Assembly (NCBI GenBank): GCA_030248195.1 | Contig: JASAND010020012.1 | Location: 1-64,000 of the forward strand | DNA: 64,000 bases | DNA from: Trissonchulus latispiculum | Taxonomy: Eukaryota; Nematoda; Enoplea; Enoplida; Ironidae | Direction of reading: 5' to 3' | The notes under the pieces: model-generated | The model's database searches: none | What the model saw: the letters and a program-made list of their open reading frames with translations, nothing else | What the model was told of the DNA's origin: nothing | Translations under genes and position numbers: made by a program | In this document: positions 14,401 through 26,101 of the stretch, in pieces | Position numbering within the stretch: the stretch's first letter is position 1 | Layout of the letters: every line of letters begins with the position of its first letter

Positions 14401-17400
14401 TCAAGACTTAATTTGTTACTACTGACTTTGTGCTGTGAATCCGAAGATGACAAGCACCTGCATCCCAAAACTTCATGGTAGTGTGAAATTTTCTTCCAGG
14501 AGTATTTTCGCCTTATCTGAATTTTCATTGATCTGAAATTTTTGACGCATGCTTATCGACGGCGACTGTATATTTCGGATAATTTTGTATGTGTGTTTGT
14601 ATTGGCCCTTTTTTTCAGCCCCCAGAAGAGATATTTGATGATCCTGTAGCGGCTCAAAAGATTGACATTTCCGTCAAAGAGACGGAGAAACGCGGGGAAG
14701 GCTTGGGTGGATATGTTGTATACAAAATTGTTACGAAGGTTGGTTGATTGATTGGTTTTATCTTCTTCTATTTGATATTTAGGCCTTGTTATCTAGTGCA
14801 CGATGGCGCTACTAAACTTTCCCCCAGTTCCACTACATTTCTTGCTGTAGCTGTTCATGTTATGTTAGGTCATGTTCATGCGTGCGTAAAATAAAAGTTA
14901 GTAGTAGCCTGCCTAGTTTTATTATCTTAATATGACGTAGTATTGTTGTTTTTTGTTTCTTAGTTAAAAAATAAGAGTATATAAAGACGTTGAAGTTTTT
15001 TAGTTTAAGTTTGAAGTATTTCTTTCTTTTTAGATCAGTGGTATCCCAGGCTTCAGCAAACGAGAGTATGAGGTCTGGCGTCGGTTCTCTGACTTCCTGG
15101 GCCTGCATGAGAAGCTGGCCGGCAAGCACATTCACAACGGACGTATTGTTCCGCCCGCCCCGGAAAAAAGTGTTGTCGGTTCGTTCTAACATATTGGGAT
15201 AGGTTAATATGAGAAAGTTGGTGGCTGTGAGTGGACCTTCCCAACACAGGAGTCACTAAGGCAACGTCTTGGTCCGAAACAAGAGAGAGCCAATGGGCGC
15301 GGTTTTTTGATTGTGATAGACGCCTGGTCTTGATGTTCTTGCCTTTACATCAGTGATCTTTTTATTGTATGATATTATTTGTTTGTTTCTTTTATTTATT
15401 TGTTTTTTGTTTGTTTAGGTATGGCCAAGACGAAGATGTCCCATGATACTTCAGAGGATGAGAGTACGCAAGAGTTTCTGGTGCGACGTCAACGTGCCTT
15501 GGAGCGCTACCTGCGTCGGAACGCACAACATCCTATATTGTTACAGGTGGGAGAGAAGAGAGAAATATTATTTCGGTTTTTTGGGATCTATGTATACGCT
15601 TATTAACTCCTTCCTGAAAAATACCTCAACATTTTAATTCGTTAGTGTTAGCAGTTTTCATAGGTTTAAGCATTCTGGTCATTGTTCAGTCTGCTGTTAA
15701 ATGTATTAAAAATGAAAAATGAACCGCTTGATACTGGGCTTATTCTAGTGGGGAGTGGGGTTGGGGCCCATAAACACCTCCCCCCCAAAAGTGGGTGCCC
15801 CTTTTGGTACCAACTTTTGCAATGAAAAAATCGCTCAGAAGGCCAGATTTTCAAGAATTTTCTAGTTTCGCCAGGGAGTTTTAGTGGATTTTTGTATATT
15901 TAAGAACTAAATCCGCTTATTTTTGTACTAAAAACGAACTTTCTTTGCGATGCGCAATTTTTAGCATGTTTCTTAGAATAATTTTGAATCCCCCCAAATG
16001 ACTCCCCCCCGAGGCCTCTCAAGGAGCCCCCCTCCAAGAAAACAAAGGAGCCCCCCCCCCCTAAAATAAGCCCAGTAAATATTATTTATCGATCGATTAT
16101 TGTTAGGAAGTTGTCAATTATTATTTTCGATTTTATGAATTTCTGTGTAATAGGAAACTATAGGTTTACTATCTTGTTTCCCCCCATGTTTCAGGATCCA
16201 GATTTTCGTGAATTTCTAACACTGGAATCGGATTTGCCAAAAGCTGGCCATACCTCCACGTTCAGCGGGGCTAGTGTACTGCGACTCCTGGGAAAAGTGA
16301 ACGATTCCTTCAATCGGATTACCTTTAAGATGGATGAAAATGACCAGGTACGATACCCCCCCCCCTTTTGTCGATTCCTTGAAGTTGCGGGCTTTTGAGG
16401 ATTTTTAGCTGTTTTTTTTCTGGCAATTTCCTGGTCATTCAATGAGCTTGCCGAAAACTTATTTTACTAGTTTTTGGAAAAGATATGGGATACTATATTT
16501 TTTCAAAGGCAACTGCTCAAACTAGTTTTGCTTCCACTAATTTATTAATTATTTTTCGGTCAAGAGTCGGAGCGTGTGTAGGTTGAATTTTTTGTTAAAT
16601 TAATTTTGAGTTTTCTATTTTGTTTTGTGTTCTTTCCAGTGGTTTGAGGAGAAGCATGCGGAAATTGAAACACTGGATGAACAGTTTAGAAAGCTACATG
16701 CCAGCATTGAAGCTTTGGTTCACTATCGAAGAGGTAACCTTTAATTTATGAAGAAAACTTCAAAAATGAAAACTAATCAGCCTGCTTTCCATCCTCTGTG
16801 TGAAATCCGTAATCCGTAATTCCGAAATCAGTAAATGTATGACAGACTGTCTGAAATTACCACCCTTACTGTCCCCCGACCCTCACTCAGGTGGTTTTTC
16901 CCCCACTACTGTCGTTTCCTGTCTCCATTTTTTAGAGCTGGCCGCTTCAGCTGATGCCTACTGCAAGAGTATGTACATGCTGGCTGCCTGTGAAGAGAAC
17001 ACGGCCCTCTCCCGGGCCTTTTCCCAGCTGGCCGAAACAGAGGAAAAGGTCGGGCTGGTTCATCAGGAACAGGCCGACAAGGATTTCTATGTGATGGCAG
17101 AGTTGCTGAAAGACTATGTTGGGCTGGTGGCCACAGTTAAGGTATAGCACGGCTGTGGTTGGTTGGTTAATTAAGTTTATTAATTAGTTGAGAAGGTTTG
17201 AGGGAAGCTTCCTTGTGGATTTAATGTGTGTACGGTCTAAAGCATATACTATTATTATGACGATCTTCTTGCGGTAGTGAAAATATATGTATGTATCAAT
17301 GGTGTTTTGCGATGGTCAGATTGTTGTTTCTGGTAGACTAAATAGTTTTGTTTAACTTTACTGATTAAAAAACTGCGGCGAGTAAAATTTATTGAAGGTA

Positions 17401-19496
17401 ATACCTGATTTGCCTGTTACTTTTGATTTCGACTGATGATTTTGTTAATTGATTGACTAATTTTTTGATACTGATTTTTGATTCTGATTTCTCTAGGTTG
17501 TGTTTCATGAGCGTGTGAAGGCCTGGCAAGCCTGGCAGGGAGCGCAGCAGAATTTGGCCAAAAAGCGGGAGTCTAAGGCCCGATTTGAGTTGGCGGGAAA
17601 AACGGACAAGGTTCCTGGTGCCGTCAAAGAAGTTGAAGAGGTAGCCGTTCTGGATTCGTCTTTAGACTATTTCGTTTGTGTTTTGTTTCCCAATGAACAT
17701 TATTTTGGTAGATATTTTAATTGCTGCAATTTAATCTGATCGCTTAGTTTTCTAATAAAATTTGGATGGGTTCGGGGGGGGGAGGGTTGTGTCCTAGTTT
17801 TTGCTAACTTACGTGTAGAAAATGCTAAGTTGGGTTTATCAGTTATGGAAGTGTCGTTTATAGACAAAATTTGAAGAGCTATTGAGAGTCAGTGGTTGTC
17901 GAGCTATCGACCTACCTGCAAAAATTGAATCAAGTTTTGGAATCATATCAAGCTAATCTCTCGTTTGAATAATTGCCTAGCTTTCACAGCTTATTTCTGG
18001 AGATGCTGCTTCTGAGGATATAAACCATTTAGCTGTAGCTTGTTGCTAGAAAATTGTATTTAGTAAAGATTTATTATCCCAAACTGGTCAAATTGTTAAT
18101 TTTGAGGGATTTTCCTAGTAAACTTTTTTGCAACAAGCTACAGCAAAATGGTTTATATCTTATTTTTCTTCCTGTTCCTGGCCCATCGTGCATGGTCTTC
18201 AGCAATGTCGGAAATCGCCAACCAGCACACGTCTTCGATCCAGGATTGACCCAGGTCCATCCAGAAAGACCGGGATAGAAAGTCCGGAACCAACCGCTCG
18301 GTAGCATAATCTCAGGAATGGCTGATTCGGCATAATTGCCAAGCCTCAGTCCAGTACACGTCTAGGCCAAATTATCCCTACAGACTAGGATAGATTTAGG
18401 TCGGCAGCACAATTAAGGAGTCTGAGTCATGCCCCCGGGAGTTGGAACCCAATAGCGCCGTTGACCAGACGAATGCCGGGAGACACCTGTAGGGATCATC
18501 TGAGAGGGTCCATGTCCATCGGATTTCCCACGTAGGTGATTCGAAGCCCCAATAGTTTATATGATCAGAAGCAGTAAGCCAAGGGATTCCTAACGATTGT
18601 ACAGCTTAACCGATAACGTTGCTTCTCTTCTATCTCCAGAAATAAACTGTTGAAGTGGGACAGTTTTTAGGAGGATTTGCTTGATATGATTTTGGAAAGC
18701 AGTCAGACACATTATATATTCCTTGTAGTCGTAGGCAGGCACACATTATAAGAGGCCAGCAACTTTGCTGCTTCACCCTGCTTAAATCCTTAAAATAGTT
18801 TTTACATCATGCAGTTTTTGTTTTTATTCTTTTCTATGTTTTCTTTTCTGTATTCTGGTTTTTTGGATTTCTTTTGCTCTTCAGGCTGAGGTAAAGGTTC
18901 AGGAGTGCCAGGACCAGTTTGAGGCCATATCCAAGATGATCCGTCGTGAGATGAAGCGATTTGATGCTCAACGTATACGGGATTTCAAGGCCAGCATTGT
19001 ACAGTATCTGGAAAGTCTGGCCCTCACACAACAGCAGGTAAAGAGCGGGGGAGTTTCGGTTTTTTACCTAAATTTATACCTCCTGGATTTATTTCCAGGA
19101 AAATTCGAGGGGGGTTTTCCCCTTTTTGGTTTTGGGCCGAAGGTTGCCAGAAAATCACCGGTTAAAAAATAACAAGTAGTATTTATTGAAGGGTATTGTA
19201 GATTAAATGCTAATAATCCCATTTTGGTATGAAATTCTGAAACTTCTTTTCAGAGGTCACCCTAAGTTAATTACGGCAGCACCGTCCCCGTTATTCATGC
19301 AAAATTCTTGATTCGTTAGCAAATGTTAGAAAAAATGTTGTCATGTTTGCTGTCTGTATTAATACTTCTGGCTTACTTCTTTACTGATGTTTATATTTTG
19401 TTAGCGTGGTTTCTTACTATGCTTTTTCTTCTTTAAATTTAGGTGACCAAATACTGGGAATCATTCCTGCCGGAGGCGAAGGCTGTTACGCTTTAG
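2456..19496 (+). CDS. SNX2: Sorting nexin 1/2-like protein (PX-BAR, retromer-associated), 12 exons
   Basis: Coding exons: 2456-2524, 3271-3322, 13609-14093, 14619-14738, 15034-15178, 15419-15546, 16195-16347, 16640-16733, 16936-17141, 17497-17640, 18885-19037, 19443-19496. All introns are GT-AG and the phases join to give a 600-residue protein. SNX1/SNX2 proteins bind PI3P on endosomes through a PX domain and tubulate membrane through a BAR domain for retromer-dependent cargo recycling. Residues 1-200 are acidic then Pro/Ser/Thr-rich. The PX domain is about residues 212-335, with the phosphoinositide-binding WRRFSDF motif and PPAPEK loop. The BAR domain is about residues 370-595 and ends in the family hallmark KYWESFLPEAKA. 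The N-terminal DIFKES and DIFKSA motifs resemble those of SNX1/2. The Pro-rich linker makes the protein somewhat longer than the roughly 520 residues usual for the family. Whether it is orthologous to SNX1 or SNX2 is not decided here, because invertebrates often have one. Confidence 0.93.
2640..3050. mobile_element. Decayed TIR-element fragment in SNX intron 1
   Basis: The segment is filled with alternating TTTTTTCCGG and CCGGAAAAAA strings in both orientations. Its right end, GGTGCCCATCCCT, looks like a terminal repeat of hAT type. The left end (AGGGTTGAATTTT) is not a good match, so boundaries are approximate. No coding capacity is seen. Confidence 0.35.
3381..4470 (+). repeat. Long dispersed repeat, copy 1 (with 163-bp tandem units)
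   Basis: This segment recurs in the same orientation at 9137-10381, starting at the shared TCTCCTATTTGATGGTTG. It contains tandem units of about 163 bp beginning TCGGAAACCGCTTCCTGGAG and containing CTTTGTCTATAGGGG. Copy 1 has about one unit fewer than copy 2. The open frames running through the units keep the same translation because the unit length is close to, but not, a multiple of three. They show no protein family and are probably not genes. It lies within SNX intron 2. Confidence 0.7.
4205..4835 (+). repeat. Tandem repeat, 147-148-bp unit
   Basis: Units share GTGGTCAAATTTGGTACCAAA, GAGCAACTTTTGTCATAGAA and GGTGGGGTGGAGTGGGGACTT. Corresponding points recur at 4351, 4498, 4646 and 4766, giving spacings of 147, 148 and 120 bp. 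The last unit is shortened by an internal deletion. One to two units follow copy 2 of the larger repeat at 10180-10380. Non-coding. Confidence 0.7.
5217..5502. mobile_element. MITE of the GGCCCGCACCC family (copy 2)
   Basis: Terminal inverted repeats CAGGCCCGCACCCAGG (left) and CTGGGTGCGGCCT (right) are flanked by a direct repeat TGCATACGCA at 5207-5216 and 5503-5512, a likely target-site duplication of 9-10 bp. The interior contains G and C runs and AAGTTGAAGAATTTTTGC. At 286 bp it is non-autonomous. It sits in SNX intron 2. Confidence 0.7.
5780..5805. other. Perfect 11-bp inverted repeat with 4-nt loop
   Basis: ATAGGGGTCGC is followed by GGCA and then its exact reverse complement. It would form a stable GC-rich hairpin in DNA or RNA. 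It lies in the SNX intron 2 repeat region with no neighbouring gene to assign it to. Confidence 0.6.
5994..9120. mobile_element. 3.1-kb inverted-repeat element with GTATAAAA/GCAGACT arrays
   Basis: The ends read GGCCAGTATAAAACGCA on the left and TGCATTTTATACTGGCC on the right, each followed inward by tandem GCAGAC (or GTCTGC) units. The left array (about 5998-6730) repeats a unit of the form GCAGACTCGGGTATAAAAA around 15 times. An inverted array runs at 7300-7525 (CTTTTTATACCCGAGTCTG). A LINE fragment lies inside at about 7545-8110. No transposase frame is seen, so it is non-autonomous or decayed. Target duplications are unclear because both flanks are T-rich. Confidence 0.6.
7545..8110 (+). 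pseudogene. 3' end of a non-LTR retrotransposon reverse transcriptase
   Basis: The frame running to 7862 contains LELRRIVSDM, LYKIVHSLIDV and FFHHRVCEIWNALPVDVV, followed by FKRKLD. This is the conserved C-terminal tail after the reverse transcriptase domain in many animal LINEs (motif HRV..IWN.LP..VV). The rest of the ORF is missing upstream, so it is a 5'-truncated copy. The 3' tail to about 8110 ends in TTATGTTGTGTTATG-type simple sequence. Confidence 0.75.
9137..10381 (+). repeat. Long dispersed repeat, copy 2 (with 163-bp tandem units)
   Basis: Direct repeat of 3381-4470, near-identical by eye, with one additional 163-bp unit. The match begins at TCTCCTATTTGATGG immediately right of the 5994-9120 element. 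It stops at GAGCAACTTTTG, after which unique sequence begins (CGGTGTCGGATTT). Confidence 0.7.
11064..12162. mobile_element. hAT-type non-autonomous transposon, 1.1 kb
   Basis: The element starts CAGGGTTTTTTTTTTGG and ends AAAAAAAAAACCCTG. It is flanked by a perfect 8-bp target duplication ATGTGATT at 11056-11063 and 12163-12170, diagnostic of hAT insertion. Subterminal GTGTGCATTTT motifs recur at both ends. No transposase frame is present. It lies in SNX intron 2. Confidence 0.85.
17935..18705. mobile_element. Fold-back element in SNX intron 10
   Basis: Nested inverted pairs define it. TTGGAATCATATCAAGC (about 17937) pairs with GCTTGATATGATTTTGGAA (about 18680). AGCTTATTTCTGGAGAT (about 17990) pairs with ATCTCCAGAAATAAACT (about 18635). 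An inner pair AACCATTTAGCTGTAGCTTG / CAAGCTACAGCAAAATGGTT lies at about 18024 and 18134. No coding capacity is seen. Confidence 0.55.
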
Positions 19497-22102
19497 ACTC
19501 TGGAAAGTGGAAAGTGAAAACAGGATTCGGAATTGTGAAGACTGCATTTTTTTCTAAAATTACGCTTTTGTTCTCTGACAAAAATGTTTGCTGTTATGGA
19601 GTTTATTTTGATTTGATAGTGGAAGGGAAGTGTACTCAGAAATTTCTAAATGAAAGGGGGAAACGTAGAGTTTTAGTTTCATTTTTATATCAGTTTTTTT
19701 AAATCGTCTTGACTAGTTCAACTTTCATTTACATTCATTTCTGTTTCTGATATCAGATTTTTTAGTTTTTAAAGTACGCAAATTCTGTGACAGTGCGCAA
19801 CCCATTGGTTGCCCTATGCTCGAAATGGTACTTCAAAATAATTTCTATACTAGAATTTCAATGAAACTAACCCCTTACTTGTGTAGGCATTTATTTTGTT
19901 TCTTTGTTTTTTTTTATTTTGCGTAATTTCTGTGATCTGATTCATTAGGAGCGCCCCTCCCATAATTCTGAACTAACTGGAGTTTATATTTACTTACCTA
20001 TATCTGTTTGTTATTGCTTGTTTCTTGTTATGAAGTTTTCTTTAACATTATTTATTGCATACTTAAACCTAAGTTTAAAATACTATATGCAGTGATAGTT
20101 TATTGTTATTAGTTAACCTTTTATTTATTGTAATGGATATTTATTGTAATAACTGACGGATGCCTGTCATGAATGCATGAATGAATGTTTAGAATTTTTC
20201 CTCATCCATCTCTTTCAGTTATTGAAAATACCGTAAGTGTACGTGCAAAACACTTGATTCGGGTTACTATATATTCAAGGGGGAGGGGGTACATAGTTTT
20301 ATTTCCATATATATCTCCGCCCATTTCGAGGTATGGAGATTTTAGTAGGAGGGCAAACTTTAGTTCGGTCTTAACTACTCTTTTCCATTATTTGTATACT
20401 GTGGTTAGTGTAATGTAGCCCTGAAATGTTTAGGCTTATTTTCTATTCCATTCCAAGCTTTGTGTAATTTTGCTGATTTATATCCTACTGTTATTACTAA
20501 TGGCATATTTCCTTCATGGAATTTATTGTTTATAGAAATCATTATTTAGAATATATTAATAAGTTGTATTCTGTTGTTGGTTTCAGTTCCGTTTTCGAAG
20601 AATTTGTATGTATTTTAAGTGTTATTTCTGAATTATATACATTTCTGTAACATTTGGGCAAGATATTTTTTCAGAGATCCCTTTTGTCTGCTTGATTCTA
20701 ACATTTGCGAAATTCCTTGTTTTAGCCAAGTCAGGTGGGTAAGGTGGCTGGGGTAAAAATGCTCACAATATTTCTGAAAGTATTCGGGTAGGGCCAATTT
20801 GGTGTGGCTTCTCTGACCTATGGTTTCTCTGGCTTATTATATGCCATGTTTTCCTGTCCGACTTTGATGTAGCACTGTCATGTTTATAGGTTTTTTGAGA
20901 GTTGAATCAAAAAATGCAAGATATTAATACTGTTACTGTTGTTGTTGTTATTGTAGTTACTGTTTTCGAGTTGGGATTTGTTCTTCAGGTGCCTTTTCTG
21001 TGGTTCGTCACTGTAGGGTCTGAAAGGGTGGTTTTTCTTTTTCAAATTAGTATTAACATTGTTTGTCTGACAGGCTTTTTGGCAGTTCCAAACTTTATTT
21101 ACAATATCGTGGACATTATTATTTTCGATTGTCAACAACTTGCTGTCACTTCGTTGAAAATGTCGATAGAAAAATGTTTGAAACATGGGCATTAATTTTT
21201 GTTCGAATTAATGCATTTGCTGTACTTCTTCGCTGTGTACTAAATCTGACATGTTTCTGGCTTCAATTGCGCTTAGGCTTTAACGTAAGCAAGTAGTGCA
21301 GTTTAACGCTGTTATCAGTGGTACCACTGATTATAGCACATTGTGTTATAGCTGTGTAAGCTTAGCCCCCTCCTTTTTATATTTTGGCTTTTTGTTTTTG
21401 CTATATCTGATTACCTTTGTCTTGATGTTACTTAAATGTGTGAATGTATTATGATTATGTATATGTATAAAATGTTACTTGACCTATATGATTTTGTATA
21501 CTGCTTTATGTGCATTATAATATGGCCCCTCTCGTGTATGTGATATGAAACAATTTATTTCTTCTAGCTAGCCGATTGTGCTAGCTTATTGGTTTTTTGT
21601 AGTCGGTTAGGGTTAGGGTAGGAAGGGAGCATCTCATTTCTGAAAGAATAAATCTCTTCGTAGGACATTGAGGGGGTTATGAGTAGAAACTTTATGCTTC
21701 ACTAATGCTTTAGGCATGCGAGAAGAACCATCAAGGTTTCGCATTTCAGTTGTAGTTTAAATTCTGCACGAATTTAACTGTTGTGTAAGCGTTGTGCACA
21801 AGGTTTAGTGCACCTGCCGGATAACGGAGTTGGTCCATTTGTAAGCTTCCTTACCAATCGACTTTTATTCAAAACAACGATTTCATTCTTCAGAAAGTTT
21901 GTCATGTTTTTAGAATCCTGCTCATATGGCTATACGCTTAAGATGTTCCGCTAACAAAGTTTTCCGGAGGGCCGATTTAGGTCCGGCTCGGACTAGGCCT
22001 CGATGGCAAGTAGGGTTTGTGCCGGTCCGGTGCACTTCAAGATTGTTTATTTCTAGTCAGCCTCGCAAGGTTCAGGGTACTCCTTTCATTACTTCGTACT
22101 TT
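19497..22102. other. Gene-free region 3' of the sorting nexin
   Basis: This presumably contains the SNX 3' untranslated region. The first clear AATAAA hexamer downstream of the stop codon that I noticed is at about 21649, which would make the 3' UTR unusually long, so the true polyadenylation site is uncertain. Two TTAGGG units occur near 21607. The open frames here are short and AT-rich with no recognisable domain. Confidence 0.4.
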
Positions 22103-24809
22103 TAGGGCTGTTCCAATAAGAGATTCTCCGGGCCTGAGCTCGGAGCCCGCTACAAAGCCGGAGCCCTGTGCCCGGAGCTCGCTACACGGCGCCTGGACGG
22201 TCGGAACCAATGCCGATGTCACAGGGAAAATTTCCCCCGTGACATCTCCCCCCCCCCCCCCCCGGAAAAATTTCACTAGCGAATTCTTGCCCCCCGGAGA
22301 AATTTCCCTAACGCAGCAATTATTTTCTTGGATACACTCAATGTAGGAATTTCTAAAAAAATTTTGCTCCTTATATCATACATAATTATTCAAACATTTT
22401 AGTATTTAATGCTTCCTTTTCACCCTTTGACATTTTGAAATTAAATGCTTGTACTTCCTATATGAGTCTTTTTAAGAATGGAAGATTACAATTTCAATTA
22501 AATGTTATGTCATTAATGCCAGTCGGATTGAAACGCCATTTTCATTTCATTTAATTTGTTTTTTAAGAATTGTGTCTTAATTTAAGAAGTGTGTTTTAAT
22601 AGCTTTTCTCTTTCTGTAAAAATTAGTTAGAATTTTTTGATGCTGGGTTTTCAATTAATAAATTTTTATTCTTTAAGAACTGTTTCGTTAAACATTAGAA
22701 AGGTCGGAGTAAACGAGCTAAAAATCACCTTGATTATATATACATTTCATTATTTATTAATTTACAGTTTAGTATTAGATTGAAATTGACAATCGTTTGT
22801 TAATTTGAGTGAATGCGTTGCCTAATTGGATAAGGCTGAAAGTAACTACCGGCGGTGTTTTCTATCGGAAGATGTGATCCTAACTGACTTTTGATACAGG
22901 GAGTAGGGACAAAGCTTGGAAATTATACAGATTAGTTGATAAATTAGCGTCCGGTCTAAAGAGATTAAAAATGTATTTTAATAATAATAATTTGACAAAA
23001 TAGAGAATTATAGGGAAAAGGCAGGCTGCGCACACATTTAACTAATTTCTACAGAGTGGGGAGAAATTTCACAATAATTAAAAAAGGGTTCCCAGTTGTT
23101 CGATAAAGGTATTGAATGATAATTCCGAAAAATTGTATTCGTTCTAAAATCCGTTAAAAATCTGGGCTATATCAAATGCAATTTCATTGTATATTCATTA
23201 AAAAGGGAAAACGTTAAGCTACATTTTGATATAAACATCCCTTCTTAACTTCAAGCAATAAACAAGTTCACGGTTCATAACGGTTCAAAGTTGATGACAC
23301 CAAAAGAAATCACTATACCTTCAATAGGATTTAATTAAACTTTCAATTCTACATTAAAAGCGAATGCAAAAAATGGATAAATATAAATTTAAAATATACT
23401 AGCATTAAGCCGTTTAATCTTCTTTTATATGGAATAATTTCAGTGTTTCTTAATTTATGTACATTGTTGCAGGTTGGAAAAATAACCGTGACTGACAAAA
23501 TATTAAACTAATTGGATATGTAACATGAAAATAAGCATAAAGCCAAGAGTCCATGATTTTCTTCTATATATTAGAAGAAGAGTAAGCCACTAGAGGACTC
23601 CTCTTCTTGGCATTGCTTAACGGTGCTCCGACCACAATACACGAATGTTCCCCGTTTGGGGGGGGGGGTCACAAAAAGTGGTCCCCGTTTGGGGGGGTCT
23701 AGGGTGCCAACAGTCAATCAGAATGAGCAAAACTTAGCCTGCTTGAGCGACCCCCCCCCAAACGGGGACCCATTTTCGAATAGAACAAAAACTACCGTAA
23801 TCCTCTGCTCTACCCCCCCCCCCTCCACCAAACGGAGAGGAGTTTCTGCAATCTGATTGGCGTTGGCTACCCCCCACCAAACGGAGACCTCTTTTTGGCT
23901 ACCCCCCCCCCACCAGCTACCCCCCCCCCCCCCACCAAACGGAGGGGGGGTATGCGATGTCGATTTGGTCGACCCCCCCCAAACGGGGGAACATTCGCGT
24001 ATTGTGGCCGGAGCACAGTTACGCAATGCAGTGAAGAGAAGCCCTCTAGTGGCTTACTCTTCTTCTTAATAATAGTGCAATTATGCACTCTTGATAAAGC
24101 TTAGTAACCTCTATTATAAATACATTTAGTACTAAAGTTACTGTATTAGGGAATTTTTCCGTGGTGAAAGAAATCTCTAGTGAAATTTTCCGGAAGGAAC
24201 GATTTCCCTAGGGAAATTTTGCCGAGGGGAAGTTATCACGGGGGAAATTTTTCCCTGTGACACCGATATGTAATTCGAAATTGACAGCTCAGATTTACAC
24301 ACACAAATTTAGTTTTTAGGGAATCTTTTATTATGCAAGCAGCTTTGTAACATGATTTATGGGTTATGGTTTAAGCGCGACTGTAGTAGTAGTAGTAGTG
24401 GTGGTAGTAGTATTATATAATAATTGAAGAACAACCGATGCCCCATTGTAGAAGACATCGCAAATAAACTGCTTGAAAGTGAAAGAATAAATTTGGATTA
24501 ATATACTTTTCTTATTATGCAAAGTCACAACTCAAATTGTTCCGGATCGCGTCTAATGTGAGTGGATCTTGAAAGCCACGCGCGTTTCATTTGAGCTATG
24601 GGTCGAAGCCGGTGGGCTCGGTGAGCCCGGTAGGCCTGGTGAGCCCGGTGGGCACAGAGGTTTGACCGGGCCTTGTAGCGGGCCGGGCTTTTGAGACTCT
24701 GCAGGCTGGACCCGGGCCGGGCTCAATCAAAATATTTCCGGGCCGGGCTTACTCCGGGGTGGCCCCGGTCTGGGCCCGGAGCCCGTTACACGGCGCGGGA
24801 ACAGCCCTA
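22103..24809. mobile_element. hAT-like TIR element, 2.7 kb, GC-rich ends
   Basis: Perfect 12-bp terminal repeats TAGGGCTGTTCC and GGAACAGCCCTA are flanked by near-matching 8-bp duplications (CGTACTTT on the left, CATACTTT on the right). GC-rich subterminal blocks contain CGGAGCCCGCTAC on the left and CGGAGCCCGTTACACGG on the right. A second inner inverted pair (GTCACAGGGAAAATTTCCC near 22217, AATTTTTCCCTGTGACA near 24246) suggests a nested element. No transposase frame is seen. A MITE (23544-24093) is nested within. Confidence 0.7.
23544..24093. mobile_element. CAAGAG MITE with CCCCGTTTGG units, copy 1
   Basis: The ends CAAGAGTCCATGATTTTC and GCAATTATGCACTCTTG are flanked by a perfect 7-bp duplication ATAAAGC (23537-23543 and 24094-24100). 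The interior has long inverted arms (ATTAGAAGAAGAGTAAGCC, CGGTGCTCCGACCACAATAC) and repeated CCCCGTTTGG-plus-G-run units. It is the same family as the copy at 38739-39453. The left terminus has diverged. Confidence 0.8.
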
Positions 24810-25007
24810 CATACTTTACAAAGCTAGTGCAAGAAGCTAATGAGATACGATGTGCATTGAAGTGTTGTAACATTTTATGCTAACTTGTACAGCAGGAAGT
24901 TTTCATGCTTAATATTATTTTAATTTTCGTAAGTTATAGTAATTTAGCATTTACATTTACTATGAAAATACTTTAAATTGCATAAAAATGTAAACAATAC
25001 ACTCATA

Positions 25008-25626
25008 TTAGCTAACAGTCACACCAGAGACAGTAACTCCATATTGGCTCATTTCTGGTGATTTGAAGATGGCATCCACCAACGTTTTGCTGAACGTTAG
25101 ATCTATTTGAGTTGTTCCTTGAATTGTGAAATCGCTAAAATGGTAAGTGTTGCAATTAATCACGTGGATGCTCCAGTGTATTGACATTGAGCTTTTCTCT
25201 GTCAAACTATCTTAAAAGAGTTCGTAAAAATGTTTAAATGCGGCACCTGGTTCGTTTGTCTCAATGTGATTTAGCTAGAACCGAGACCTCTGATCCGGTT
25301 AGACTACAGAAGTTTTTTGTTTCGTGTAAATGTGCATTTTTCGTTTGTCCTCCTTTGGCGCATATGAAATACTTAGTTTTCGACGTTCTCTAGCTATTAC
25401 AGTATTCTCAAGAAAGAGTAAAGTCAAGCTAAAGGTTCCAGCTAAAATATTGTTCGAATATTAGAGCAGAAACTTCAGTTTTATTCCAGATTGACAACTA
25501 TAACACATGGTTCAGGGCGAGTACTAACCTTCCTGTACAGGTGGGCATTGAAAGCTGTATTGTGCGCTGACTGCAAACATTGTTGCACAGGGACGTTCCT
25601 GCCAGGCGAATCATCGTGCTGCTGAT
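25008..25626 (-). CDS. Small secreted-peptide-like gene, two 3' exons (N-terminus not found)
   Basis: Exon A runs 25626-25529 (acceptor ACATTTCAG, donor GTTAGT) and exon B runs 25134-25008 (acceptor TTTTAG, stop TAA). The chosen frame joins them with consistent phase to give 74 residues. Exon A reads as a Cys-bearing stretch (SLCNNVCSQ, PTCTG). Exon B begins DFTIQGTTQIDLTF and ends YGVTVSGVTVS. The FTIQGT start of exon B is shared with the last exon of the peptide gene at 26102-28397, so the two are probably tandem relatives. An alternative frame of exon A would join exon 2 of that gene. No signal-peptide exon was located between 25627 and 26101. Family and function are not recognised. Confidence 0.45.
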
Positions 25627-25701
25627 CTGAAATGTAAAATAAAAAAGATGCACTACACGTTTGTGAAAGGTTGAAATCAGGATTGAAAGATGTGAAGAAA
25701 A

Positions 25702-25766
25702 GTGTCCAAGAGGGGGAACGAACTGCCGAGAAGAGCAACCTACCGCTGAGCTAAGCTCTCTAGGAC
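25702..25766 (-). repeat. tRNA-like / SINE fragment
   Basis: On the minus strand it starts GTCCTAGAGAGC, carries a good A box (TAGCTCAGCGGTAGG) and a T-arm-like GCAGTTCGTTCC, and ends CTCTTGGAC, which nearly pairs with the 5' end. The space between the D arm and T arm is too short for an anticodon arm, so it is a degenerate tRNA-derived fragment rather than a functional tRNA gene. Confidence 0.35.
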
Positions 25767-26101
25767 AGCGAGGCTAGTTCATTACACCAATCTCAACCTT
25801 TCGGAGTTCATGTGAAACAGTGACAGTTAACAAGCTTACACGTATGCTTGGAAATTTGAAAGGTTGAAATCAGTGTAATGAATTAATATTATTAGATTTA
25901 CTTTTACTGATTGTCATTTTTATGTATATTATGTACGTACATGTAATATGATTGATAGCAGAAAAGACAGTAGAAGCTGAAAAAACGTCCCGACTTCGTG
26001 TTCTTTTCAATTACAAAATGCTTCATCAAATACATGAATTGCTAATCAATCATATTTGTTGCGAATTTGAATTTCAAGTAGATATTATTTAAAAGTGTTA
26101 G

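Noticed and set aside
20884..21296. Frames of 77-102 residues in the SNX downstream region
   Set aside because: Overlap on both strands, AT-rich, no domain or splice structure.
21606..21625. Telomere-like GGTTAGGGTTAGGG
   Set aside because: Only two units; insufficient for an interstitial telomere claim.
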